Shown here: positions 34,870 through 47,299 of the stretch, piece by piece | Position numbering within the stretch: the stretch's first letter is position 1 | Layout: every line of letters begins with the position of its first letter | Source: Diprion similis | Lineage: Eukaryota; Arthropoda; Insecta; Hymenoptera; Diprionidae | NCBI RefSeq assembly: GCF_021155765.1 | Contig: NC_060112.1 | Coordinates: 22,780,501 to 22,844,500 of the forward strand | Length of the DNA: 64,000 nt | Reading direction: 5' to 3' | Notes under the pieces: generated by a model | Database searches by the model: none | What the model was told of the DNA's origin: nothing | Seen by the model: only the letters and a program-made list of their open reading frames with translations | Position numbers and translations under genes: made by a program

Positions 34870-37800
34870 TCATTGATAAGAAATCTGTCTGAACATGCTG
34901 CTGATCTCCTCCATTGTCTTGTTCTTTGTCTCCGGTACTTTTCTCCATACGAAGAGTATGAACACCATTTGAAGGGCGGCAAATATGAGGAAGACGTAAC
35001 CTCCCAGAACGTTCTTAAGCGGCAGAAATCCCATACTAACGACGAAGTTGGCCGCCCAGTTGGTGAAGATCGCCACAGCGGTTGCCGCGGGTCTTGCGCC
35101 CTGGGAAAATAGCTCGGAAACCAAGAACCAGGGTATACTTCCGGGACCAACAGCGAAGAACAGGACGAACAAGATCGCAACGACGATAGACAGATGAGCC
35201 ACAACGGGAACGGTGTCCTGTAAAAGATTTGAAAAACAAAAACGTTAGTAAGTTCAATTGCCTGGCCCTTTGAATCACAGGTGCATGTTACGATTATAAT
35301 AAATATTATTGCAGGATAATTCGCAAGTCAAGTTACAGGTATAATATTATTCGGTGAAAGGCCGTCAACTTACCGCAAAGGCGAGACACGCTGTTAGGAG
35401 AATACTGCTGACGAACATTCCGCTGAAACCGGCGAGTAGCAAAGTTTTCCTACCGGCTTTTTCCACCAGGACAAGAGACACCACCGTCATGAGTACATTG
35501 ACACCGCTAGTTCCGAGGGTCGCGTACTGGGCCGAAGACTCGTCCAGACCCGCGGCTCTGAATATGTTCGTTGAGAATATCATCACGGCGTTTATACCGC
35601 AGAACTGTTGGGCGAGCATAATCACTATCGATATTACTATCGGAATTCTGAGTGCCGAATTGACGAATAATTCCCGCAGCGTCACCGTGGGAATCATCTT
35701 AAGCGACTCGTATTCGGCTCGCATCTCTTCCATCTCATCGTGAACTTCGATCGTGCCACGGAGCCAGGCCAGAGCTGAAAAACAGTGGAAAATATACTGG
35801 TCAGTATACTTTGACTTGTAGATAATAATCAAGTTTTTCCAAAACTGTGATAATATAAATTTGTATTTTTTTTTATGCCAATTACAGGTGATAAATGTTT
35901 GGCCGATTTAATATCGGTGAATCCTCACCTTTTTGGGCCTTCAAATCCTGTCCCTTGCTGAGCAAAAGGTATTTCGGACTTTCCGGACAAATTGGTAAAG
36001 TGGCGAGTTGAAATATCGCAGGAACGATCGTGAGAGAGAGAAGTAAAGGCCACTGCTCGGCCGTCCCGAGAAGTTTCTCCATTCCAAGAATCTGGGAAGT
36101 AAGGATCGAGATGGTGATGACCAGCTGATAAACGGTGCCGACTGCACCCCGTAAGTGAACCGGGGATATTTCTGCCAGATACATCGGTGCAAGGCCAGCA
36201 TTTAGGCCCGAATTTATGCCGATGAAAAATCTGCCAATAATCAGCATCTCGTAGCTTCCGGCAGCCTTCGCCGGGCCTTCGAACAGCACGGTGAGCAGGA
36301 CCAGGACGTTGTTAGCTAACAGGCCTCCCTTTCTCCCGAGTTTGTCCGCCACCACGCTGATCAGAGATCCGCCTATCATTCCACCGATGCAAAATATGGC
36401 AACTGCCGTCGACCATATTGTCGTGATCTCCGATGGAGTTGGAGGAATACTCGTCCGATTCCCGCTCACGTCTGATATCCACGCCATGATAAGCTGCGAA
36501 GTGAAAGTCAATTCTTTATCTGCTGCTTCACAAATTTGTCGCGGTCTGTTGCATCGTTTTACAATATTTCTACGATTTTTTAACTTTTGCTATTACAATC
36601 CCGGCATCGCGTTATAAGATCGCTCGTTTGGCTGATGGGGAATTGGATTCCAAATACTCGAACTTCACTTAGATACAATTAGCAGAACCATGCCAAAAAA
36701 AAACCTAATCAAAGTTTAGTAACCTTTAGCTTGCATCTAAGAAGTTCATAAATCACGGTAATAACTTATCGGTCAATCTTTGTATATTATCTACGTATAC
36801 GAGTCGGATTTTTAATCGAGTCCCGCACAACTTGTGCATGGATGTAACCTTTCCAAGAAATAATTCACTTCGGGTGAAATGTGGGTATAACAATGTAAAA
36901 AGATGAAAAAATACTAGTGTCAAAATCTCACCTTTTCCGGCGAATTTACTACCCCGGTGTTATAACCGTGCTGGAAAGACGAGCCAAGGGCTGCGGCCGC
37001 AATAGCGAAGGCCAGGCGCCCATTGAGACCCTGAAACAATAAAAATACAGATTGTTTGAATTGCTTCCGTGTATAATCAACTGGTTAAACGAACTTAATT
37101 CTATTCAGAGGCACTTCCTTGAAGTAGGCGTTGAAATTAAAATTAATGTCGCACAGTTTTATTCTTTGCACATATTGAAAAGCAATCGCGCGTCATGGTT
37201 AACTACAAATATACCATGCGAGGCATAAGATTATCACTCGGTTTCTTGGATTTATCGCATATACACAGGTGTCACATACAACGGTTTGAGATCTCCTGTT
37301 TTTTCTTCAATTAATACATTCGTTTTACACTCGTTTTCCACTCGATTTACCTTCAAAGTTTGCACAATAATTTCCGCCTTTCAAATTCACCACTCATTCC
37401 CGCGCTTTTGGTGTTGGTTCCTCTATACAGGTACGTATACACATACAGCGTACAGCAAAAGCATGAATACGGATAATTCGTTACATGTATAAATATTTGC
37501 GGATGACCGTAATCGATATTGAAAATTGAATTCAACAAACGCAACGCGGCAAATCCAGACGAACGCGATCCTGTACTTCGATTTCTCAAGTTTTTCTTTT
37601 CTCTTCGTCTTTTTGTGCAAAAAGCATGATTAAAGCGAAGTCTACGATGTTCGGTTGATAGAAAGCGAACGATCGATCGACGGCGATGATATCCCGCCGA
37701 GGTAACCGACGGTGACGTCAACGGTCTTCTTTTCCATCAACCCGAAGATTTGTAGGCATAATTACTGCACCTTATTCCTCTCAATAAGTGCTCAAATTTC

Positions 37801-38149
37801 GACGTAACTATTATTAAAGAGCACCTGCGCAATAGCCATCGATGACAAAGAAAAACATAATAAAAAATATAAAAAAATTATCTGCATAATTGTATGTATC
37901 GAGGCTACGTATAAGGGACAAATTATTGAGTTGTCAGTTGATTTATTTCAAACGATGAGAGTGAAAATTGCAACTCACTGCGGGTCACTTTCACCAACAT
38001 CGTTAAAATATATTCTCCGAGAATAAATTCTTCAAATCAAAAATCAATTATTATACTTGTATATATATACACTCACTTATAAAAGCATTTGAATTATATG
38101 GTACAATATAAAACGCAAAATTCCTTACCGATCTTTTAATGAACGGCAT
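34870..38149 (-). CDS. Glut1: Facilitative glucose transporter, class I GLUT (Glut1-like)
   Basis: Five minus-strand exons join in frame to 477 residues: 38129-38149 (MPFIKRS), 36932-37030, 35929-36493, 35374-35774 and 34870-35217, ending in TGA. An in-frame TGA lies two codons before the ATG. The protein is a 12-helix major facilitator sugar transporter: [32 protein letters not shown] (helix 1), an NRT glycosylation site in the first outer loop, [38 protein letters not shown], then [17 protein letters not shown] (helix 7), [28 protein letters not shown] (helix 10) and VPETKNKT. Family signatures (GRR/K loops, PESP, PETK) are intact. The helix-7 QLS motif of GLUT1/3/4 is replaced by QFC, which may alter substrate choice. 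The product should move glucose down its gradient across the plasma membrane. Its length is near the 492 of vertebrate GLUT1. Confidence 0.93.
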
Positions 38150-38900
38150 TTCTCGTCAAATCTTGAGAAAACGGTGCAGAGTAAACTGCGAATATCAAGT
38201 GTAGGTTTTATATTTTGTCCTGCGTGGCAAGAAACTAGTATACAAAATCGTAAAGTTTTGTTTTCTTCCTTCTCCTTTTTTCACTCACTGAAGAAAGTCA
38301 CAGGCAAAATATTCTTCAATTGTACACAGCAATACGGTACAGGTGTATAATGAAAAGAGAGATGTATGCTTTAAATTTTGAAAATCGATCTGTCGATTTT
38401 TACCGGTTTGTTTATACAGGGTGTACTACGGTTCGGTCTACATATGTACACTATAAGACCCGCTATATGTTCGAAGAGCGAAACTGTGTCAAAACGCGCG
38501 ATTCTGCTAAAGAAACGTGTGTGAAGATGAAATACGCGCTGCCGCCACGTGCTCCAGAGTTGGACTGACGGGAGGCTCGTCGCCGGCGATCCTTTATATA
38601 TGAAGAGAACCTCCTGCCTGGTCCAATGGCAATCGCGGTTTCCATTGCACACCCAACGCATACCTTCCTTCCTCCACTCCGAACGACGACGTGAGTTCTT
38701 AAAGGCTCGGGTGAGGTCTTAACACCGCGGCGTCTAGACACGCCGACTTTTGCAGCAGCTCGATAAAGTGCAACGATTAACGAGTTCGTACCTACGTACG
38801 ACCACATGGTGCAGGTATAGTAACATAAGAGATTACACGCACGCGGTGGAAAAACCTGAGCGATGAGCGGTGAACCGCTCGATTTTTGCGTGATGTAAGC
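38150..38900 (-). promoter_or_regulatory. 5' flank of Glut1, CpG-rich patch
   Basis: Upstream of the 21-nt first coding exon, DNA from about 38540 to 38900 becomes CpG-rich (GCGCGATTCTGC, CGCCGGCGATCC, ACACCGCGGCGTC). This is a plausible promoter for the minus-strand transporter. No precise start site is visible. Confidence 0.35.
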
Positions 38901-40173
38901 TTGTAGAATAATAATTATATTCATGTTGGTAAGTGAATACTGTACTGTAGTAAAAATTTATGTGCGTCAAGGAACTACTCGCCATGTGTGTCAACTACGG
39001 GATAAAAATAAAAGATGGAGGATCGATAGCCGAATTATATTAGAGCAGTAGGCGAAGTTGTTTGCTTTTTTACAAGGTCGCAGGACCCGCGGCGGATAAC
39101 AACAGCTCCGATTCAAACGTCACGCGTGTTGACGAAGGACGACTAAGTCCGTTTACATATACTCGGAGCAAAATCTTTATTGCGGAATTGAATTTTAAAG
39201 ATCGTTTCTATAGCGTCTTTGATCGACGATTGGCCTGTTTTAATATACTATAAATACAACTTTTAATCTCAATGCATCGCGAAGAGTTTCGTGGAGATTT
39301 CGCTCGCGATATTTAGCGATGGAAACGCGAAATTTTAAAACTTATTACCGCGTGCCGTATCTACGTGCCTAGAATTTATATAAATGCAGATTTTCGCTCA
39401 ACTCAGCAATTGGTGCAAGAGTGCGTGCGTGCAGTTATACAACCTCGCTCTGTAGGATTAATTTTTGCGTACGTTATACGTATACGCGTATTTATAATCG
39501 CGCGGCTTGCTGATATAAGCAAAATTTGGTACTGCGGTTATACGAGTATACGCTATATTTAAATTACATATCTATACCCGCGGTGTCTGTAATACCAACC
39601 GATATGAAACACGCGTAGGTGTCAGGCTAGAGAGATAAACGTGTTTGCCGCAGTGGCACAAAGACGAGGCAAGGTTAAATTTCGCTTGTTAATTCTTACG
39701 GGCAATTATTCGGCATATCAACTTCGCCAAATTGAAACACACCGCCAGGAAAGATTACGCCGCGTCGTGTGACGTCTTCGCGGCCTTTTATACACGCTCG
39801 CCTAGCGTTCGTATTAACGTGATTTGCACTTTTCAGACTTCCAGATTCAACTAATCCAGAGTCTCGGTTCAGGCCGCGTAGGATAATTATCAATGATTCC
39901 GTACAATTTATAGGTATATATATAGTAAAACCCGAGACTTGAATGAAGAGCGAAAAACGTAAATAATTTTTTTTTTTTTTTTCAATACTTGCTGGGTAAC
40001 GTCATCGAAATCTGCAAAATAGTCAATATATTTTACGATAATTGTTGGAACTAAGAGCTTTCTCTAACCTTTAGTTTTCGTTTAAATATTTTCCTGTGTT
40101 ACAGCTGGATGCTATACAAACTTTTGGCGGAGTGTGTACTTATACTTATGACCTATATGTATACTATCACATA
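38901..40173. other. Noncoding stretch, no gene seen
   Basis: Open frames are short and lack motifs. A poly-T run lies near 39966-39982. Confidence 0.35.
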
Positions 40174-40370
40174 CAGCAGCGCTCTAAAGTATTTTGACAA
40201 TATGTAATTCGTTATTATTTTGATCCATCGTTTTTCATATTTTTCTATATTTTAACTTTATTTTCTACCAGACGAGAGTTTATTTTTTACAATTATTTAG
40301 AACATCGAATTTCTCAATTAATTAATTACCTCATTTCCTATCTTTGTCAACGTACTTTTGAGCACTACTG
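40174..40370. mobile_element. Tc1/mariner-type MITE with TA flanks
   Basis: A 197-bp element with ends CAGCAGCGCTCTAAAGTATT and the complement of CAGTAGTGCTCAAAAGTACG; both ends then read TTGACAA inward. It is flanked by TA at 40172-40173 and 40371-40372. The TIR consensus CAGTrGTGCTCaAAAGTatTTTGACA is typical of Tc1/mariner relatives. No coding capacity. Confidence 0.8.
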
Positions 40371-40372
40371 TA

Positions 40373-41849
40373 CATGTAAAGCGCGCGATAAGGCTACTAC
40401 TTTTCCAAGTTTCCTTGTCGCGGTCTGCATGATAAATGCAAGAGTTTGTTCGGCTGACAATAATCCAGCTTTATAATGCAAATGAGGGCATGTAACGTAA
40501 TAAGTATATTCGTATATTCACATGCGGTTTAAGCAATTGAACGAAGAAAATTTTTTTCTAAGTAAAGAAAAACGACAGATTTAATATGGACCATATACTT
40601 TGGAAAACTATTCCGTACATTATAGTCGGCGATATGCTAATTACTATACCTAATTTGTGGAAACTAACCGCAGCATAGTACCTACAAATTGAAGAAACTT
40701 TTACAGAATAATGACGAATGATTGATAGCGTGATTAAAATATATTTGCGGTGACGACGGAGGCAAGCTATCTAAAAAAAATCGGGGTATCAGATATAAGT
40801 GTGCCGAGTTAATTGTCCGTGGAATGCGGTGCGCACACCTTGTTCGGTGAACGGGGTACGACCGGTGCATTATGGGTAGTGTTTCAAAATGTTGTTAGTT
40901 TATTGCGACATAGCAATAGAACGGTAACCTATCTGCACTTAAGATGATATAAACGACGCAGATTGACTGATCATTAAACGTATTATATTGCACATATGAT
41001 TAATGTTGAGCATAATTATAACATATGTGATAATGGCATTGTGCATGAGCTTATTTTTCATTGGCATATGAAATACAGGGTATAATCTCAAAGTTATGCG
41101 TATACGGTATTACTATATAATTTTAATACACTCAATTTCGATTCTAAACAACCCGGTTATTTTTAATACATCGAAGAAGTCACGTTGATCTGCAATTATT
41201 GTATCGAAAAATTGGTACCACTGGCCGTTCCAATTACTATCTAACGAAAGCAAAAGTTAGATTTTGGATAATTGCAATAATTATACGTATTTCTTGGGCG
41301 AATGCAAACTTTGTCATCTCGTTGAAATATTATAACAATATAAATACACATATTTGATTATTTTTACCAACTTACAATATCAGGATTAAAAAAAAATCTG
41401 TTTCTCAAATCTTGTCTATTAAATTAAACTAATCAATTTATGGATGGAATGAGCTATACGACTTATTACAATCGTAGACAAACTGTATACAGCGTTGTTT
41501 GATTAAAAAAAAAAAACAATATTATATGTAACCAACGAGGATCTTTACAGAACTGTAATTCAGTTCGAACAAAAAAAAAAAAAAAAAAAAGAAAAAAAAA
41601 TTGAATCACACGGGCTTTGCTCGATTAATCCAACTATTTATATATTCGTATCGCATCTTGAACGTGTGCACTTTACTCCAACCATTAATTAAATCGATGC
41701 ATATCATTTATCGGGAACCAGTGATAATGAGTAAATATTGCAAAGGTTTGATTCACGACCTCTAAGCACCGGCAGAGGATATGGGCTCGAGTTGACGCGA
41801 ATCGTGGTTTCCAGACCTCGGTTGGATCGCGATTAGACCGGACGCGGTG
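40373..41849. other. Noncoding stretch with A-rich run
   Basis: No gene supported. An A-rich run of about 30 nt lies near 41571-41599. Confidence 0.35.
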
Positions 41850-41851
41850 AC

Positions 41852-41889
<38 letters not shown>
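41850..41889. repeat. (GA)n microsatellite
   Basis: A GA/GAAAGA tract of about 40 nt lies just before a CpG-rich patch. GA repeats near promoters can bind GAGA-type factors in insects, but this may be a plain microsatellite. Confidence 0.7.
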
Positions 41890-41890
<1 letters not shown>

Positions 41891-41969
41891 AGGAAAAAGG
41901 TAAAACCCAAAAAGAAGGAGAGGGGGAATGCAAGTAAAAAGCGAACGCAAAAAAAAAGAAAGAAAAAAA

Positions 41970-42250
41970 TCGCCGTCGAGGGAGAGCGCCGGTCGCCTAT
42001 TGCGGCTGCATTCCGCGCTACGCGACGCCTGCCACGTCACCGTATTCAGCAGAGCAACGGCACAGCTGCTGACGCGTGGAGGGCTCGTCAAGAGTAGCCA
42101 ATGAGCGAGAAGCAGCGCGCGTCACACCTCCGCGGCAGCCAATCAGCGCTAGGCGACACACTTCTCGTCACGAAGACGCGTCTGTGACCTCGGTGAGGAG
42201 GTATTGCTGCTTAGCTGTGACTAAGTTCACCTCGACGAGAATATTCTCAA
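41970..42250. promoter_or_regulatory. CpG-rich patch with two CCAAT boxes, candidate promoter
   Basis: Within AT-rich DNA this ~280-bp patch is GC- and CpG-rich (GCCGTCGAGGGAGAGCGCCG, GCGCTACGCGACGCC). It carries two CCAAT boxes (CCAATGAGCG at about 42097 and CCAATCAGCG at about 42138). A GTGAGG donor-like word follows at about 42192. No coding exon follows on either strand in the window, so it would be a promoter with a noncoding first exon, or an unannotated ncRNA start. Confidence 0.4.
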
Positions 42251-42285
42251 ACGCGTTCTCTGTATGCGTTTGCGGTACACACTAA

Positions 42286-45200
42286 CTTAAGCGGTAATTA
42301 TTATAACCGTGACGAAACGCTAACTGGAATATCATCTACGTAGGATGGGATATGCACGTTTTGACCTTCCTATTATACGAGTATAAACGAACGTGAAATT
42401 CCCGTTTATTCATTTAGTGTACAAACGAACATTGCCGCGAAAATCTCGAAGGATTATTATTATTTGTTATCGGTTTATACTATAATGAAATTCGTTGAAA
42501 TTAGATTATATATTTGACTTCCGCATCGTATAATATTTGCAGCGCTGCCGCCTTTTCATATGTATGCAGGTGTATATTGAAAGCAATTTACTTATTCGCA
42601 CGAATATATCCTACGCATACCTACGTATGTATGTATTTTACATGCATGGAACGTGAGTGTATTACACGCGTTTCGTGTCTGCTGTATACGCAGAATTGCG
42701 CACTTTGAACATTAAGATTTTTACATCGTCATCGTTCGTTACCCAATATTTCCTCGTAGAAGACATTGAGTACAATTTACCAAATTACTCGGCAATTACA
42801 CTAATTTAACTGCTAGTTTATATAATAATTTTTTAAGCTAAGCGACACTTATTGCTGCGCTGATTTTTTCTAAATACTGTTTATGTTTGTTTTTTTATAC
42901 AATTGTTATATACAAATCGATGAACAGATTACCGTTTAGATGGTAAGAATGTAGAAAGTTCAGTGAGTAGATGGACCACGATATCGAATTTTCAAATACG
43001 CTGAAATTCATTTTATAGAAATTGGAAAAAGACAGAAAATTTGAAGTGTATAAAAGTCATAATGTATTTCAATTTACTACTTCGATATTATAAATTTAAA
43101 AAATCTGTAAAATCGGTTATCCCATTTTCCTTAAATTCAATGTCGTTACTCTTCAATTTTCCAATCTTCCCACATTCTCACCTTCACCTGTTCGGATATT
43201 TGAAATTGTTACATTATGCGAGTCACAATGTTTTACCCAATAATATCAAAACATTCTATATAAACCGCTAATTGACACTCTCCTCGAAATATTGATGTCA
43301 TCACGTACATATAAGGTTTACTGGGCGTTAATTTTAAATTTTGCGATTTACGCATACCTATGCAACTACCCGAGCGTCAAATTATATATAATAAATAATT
43401 TGAAGCTATGCAATCGAAGGCCATCTATACGATATGGCAAGAAGGATCGAGGGTGGAGGGAGCTAAGAATTGGGGACAAAATATTATACAGAGCGGATTA
43501 TATTTTGCGTATCGGTATCAAAAGGTGAGTGTGCATATCGATCGCGCAATACTTGCTACGTTTAATGCTTCGTCATACTTTGCAGCTATTGGTCGAACGT
43601 AGAAGGCTCGTCACGGCGACGCGACGTAGATGCAGATATAGTACATCGTATTAGTGTTTTAATAACACTACATAACAGCTGTATACACGTCTGGCTCGAC
43701 GCAGGTATTAAAGAAAGATCGCGACGTCGTTGAACGTTCGTTGTTACTAACGGGATTTACCACTGTGGAAAGTTTGTTAGATGATGCATACTATAGAGGA
43801 CAAGTATATACCTGATATAGGTTATGTTTACACTTTCCTACACGCACGTAAATTTCCAGAGGTCAAAAACTATTCTATAATAATTCGTGTCAAATGAATA
43901 CGTGCTTTAGCTTTATAATTGCGCTGAATTAATTATTCTTGTTTCTACATCACATTCATTATTTACTCGAATTAGATGAACATGAGAAAATTATTATCTT
44001 TCAATCAACACCGAGAAACTAAGAGGCTCGCGATTTTTTATGTACAAAAATCGATCGCTCCTGATTATCGATATCAATTTAAGCATTAGCGAGTTCAAGA
44101 TAATTATACAATTTGATAAATCAAACTTATATGTTCTTTTTAGACGATAATACAAATGCTGTTATCTATAGTTCAGAGACGGTGCGCACCTATTCATGTA
44201 ATAGAAACGTGTCCACTTTGCGAAAAACTTTCCGAATTAATTGTAAAAATATGTTTTTCATCTCTGATTATATATTGTTTTTCCTTTAGAAAATTTATAC
44301 ACCTTAGAAAGATAAAATGATTTTCTTATCGCCTTGATTGCAGCGGTTCAAAGGCTAAAATTTACTAATAATGATCTGATTAATTTTTTGGTCATAACTA
44401 CAATCTCTATGATAAACCGGAAATCGGCAGTCGAAAGTTCATTCAAATATGTTGCGTAGGACACGTCCGGCGTTTCGTAAAACCTGCATTACGTATACAC
44501 ATGCACCGTGAGTTTTTCTTGAATGGACTTGCCCGGCAACTTCAAGTCGTATTGCAACTCGTCTAGTTTATAAGCGTAGCCAACTTCGAGGTTTTGGTTG
44601 ATTGTCACTTGTCACCCGGTCGATTCTAGGGAATTTTTTCTTGTCAGAAAAGGTTTGCTTCAGGCTACGAGCACGGATATCAGCCAATCAAAATTAAGTA
44701 AATTGAATCGCGCGCGCTCCCTCAGGTCCCTTCAGGAAAAACTCTCGGTATCTGTATGTTCATGACGCATATGTCGTATGAATTTAAAATTCAAACTCTT
44801 GACGAGTTCGCGCGCGTCACGAGGTGGAGACCTTTACACTGGCTATTCTGCATTTCAATTCGATATCTATACACGTGCACACATGAAACCGAGGCCTTGG
44901 TCTCTGTCAGTTGAGAGAAGTAAAAAGCGTATGAAAAACGACGGTAAGAAATACGATTTGGGAATATTCCGACGTTTCTCGGTACAGCTGTTTGTCAGTT
45001 TGAGGTTCCAAACTTCGAACTACGTGTCTATATATCATTATCCAGGAGTCCAATGATCATTAGCCAGGAAATTTGAATTTCCGCCATGTCACGTGTTGAC
45101 GTTCGTTAATTCTTTCAAATCTTACGATGGGTTTAAACGGCTGCGCGAAATTCGGCGAAGGCTTATTGGTGCAGATACCTATGTTTAATTTACGTATAAT

Positions 45201-47060
45201 CAAATACTAGACCGACTATTATTTATTGCGTTCAACTTTCGGCAGAACGTGCAAAGAATTTCGTTCGTCAGAGTCGAGTTGATTGGCACAATGGATTACG
45301 CTGTAAAAGTGCCCGTTATACGCTTGTCGCTACAGCTAACTGCTGCAGTATAAAAGTGAAGACTTATTATGTAGCAATTACTGCAAACCGTCGGCTCACG
45401 ATGACATTTAGAGATTATTATAAACTGCAGCAGAAGGCGGTGACGAAATCCAATAACTTGTACAGCCGTGAACTTACAATAGCGTCTAGACGATATGCAT
45501 GATTATACGTATGACGAAAAAGAGACATTACCTACATATTTGCTGTATGTATAATACAGCGGGTAACGAAATTGAATTCAAAGTTTTTTTTCTTCATCTC
45601 GCCACATTTATGATGTATCAAAAATAATTGTTTCCGTGGATACGGGATTGAAAAAGCGACAATAACGATAATCATCATTGTCATCACCATCGTTATGATT
45701 CTTATTTACGATTAGACGAGTAATGAATTTTCGAAACTTTCAGTCTGCATAGAATTTGATGTGTTGTATATAGTACAATATAGTTATATGCAGAATGACC
45801 TCGCTGATATACAATAACCGAGCGCTTTTATAATAAGCAAGAGGTACAGTTGGCCCGCACACGCATCGCAAACATTTAGATATACGTATAACACTAATGT
45901 ATGCCTATACATTATTATAGGAGTCATAAGGTATACACTTGCTAAGTTTGAAGAAAAAGTAAACCACAAGTTGACAAAGAAAATGGATGTAAGAGGGAAA
46001 AAAAATGATAAATAATAACAATAATATTATCAGTCGCTTAATAAACTTAGAAGGAAATATGACCAAGAGAACGCCCACGCAGGCGAATTGATATGTACTC
46101 GTAGTATAAAATGTGAAACGAGATTCGTTCTGGGCTCTGCTCTGCTCTGCACTTTAGCCCACGCTCTGTCTGCCAGAGATAATTCTGCACTCATGTGGAC
46201 GACAGTAAATTATTGTATTATACGCACCATTCCTCGAATTTCCTACGCCGGTCAATGCTCCGTTACAAGTTAGTTCTGATTTGAAAATTTAGCGTGCGAT
46301 TGTTATACGCGAAGCCTCCATACGTCGCTTCCTTCCGTACTTTATACTACACACAACGTGCGCTATGTTTTGAATTGGTTGAAAAATGGATTCAAAGGTG
46401 GTTGAAATGGGCGTCGACGTATCGTTACGAAAAAATAAGTCATTATTCTGGAACTTGAGCGATAAACCGTACAAAGACTAAGTAATGAAGCGGAATATTG
46501 TTTTGCAAATACTTAACTGATCTCTAAGTCACTCAAAAGTTTGATATATAGTCACGATGTTCTTTGCTCAATGTTAACCGTTGAATAAATATCACTGACT
46601 TCAACCTCAACATGATATAAATGTAACGTGAAATAAGATCTTATAATTTGAGACGTTACCTGCGGACCTCCAATAGTCATGGTTTGAATAGTGTCCGAAT
46701 CTTAGCGCAGCTTCTCAAAGAGTCAGAATCGGTAAAATACGATTGACGAGAAAATAATCGTCGAGTCTGCAGCTTTTCGATATAATATCTTCGTGTTCTT
46801 TTCCTTTTGTCACACGCACTCAATTCTACCGATCGAACATAAAAAGGGCGGACCTTTTTCACATTGGCACTAAAAATTACGAAAGCAATTATTGCCGATT
46901 ATCCGCGAGGGTCTTAATACCGGGATAAAATTGATCGATCCTTTTCCGGGTATTGCTGGATCGCGTGTGATCGACACGCGTGAAAACAGACGACAGATTC
47001 GTTGCAACTGGCGGGAATCGACGGTCTGCAGATCGGTACGTATAATATACCCCCTGATGA
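42286..47060. other. Gene-poor AT-rich stretch, no gene seen
   Basis: Many open frames of 60-90 codons exist on both strands, as expected by chance at this base composition. None has a family motif or paired splice sites that extend it. Confidence 0.35.
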
Positions 47061-47263
47061 GGCGTGCGACTGAAACTCCAGTTGGGGAGAAAAAGCAACG
47101 TTATCAACGGGCCAGCTCTATAATACCGATACAGACTGAACACAGTAGCTACTCGGTGTAATTATGACCGTGCACATGACTGCGCAGACTTGTATATACC
47201 TGATCGTACGTAAAAAGCGCACATATACGCTTTGGGGTCTGAGAATCTTCCCCCCACCTTCGG

Positions 47264-47290
47264 TCCCTCCCTCCCTCCCTCCCTCCCTCC
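47264..47290. repeat. (CCCT)n microsatellite
   Basis: Near-perfect CCCT units over about 27 nt, followed by CCTTCC-rich sequence. It makes the Pro/Ser-rich and Glu/Gly-rich short open frames on the two strands. Confidence 0.75.
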
Positions 47291-47299
47291 CTTCCTTCT

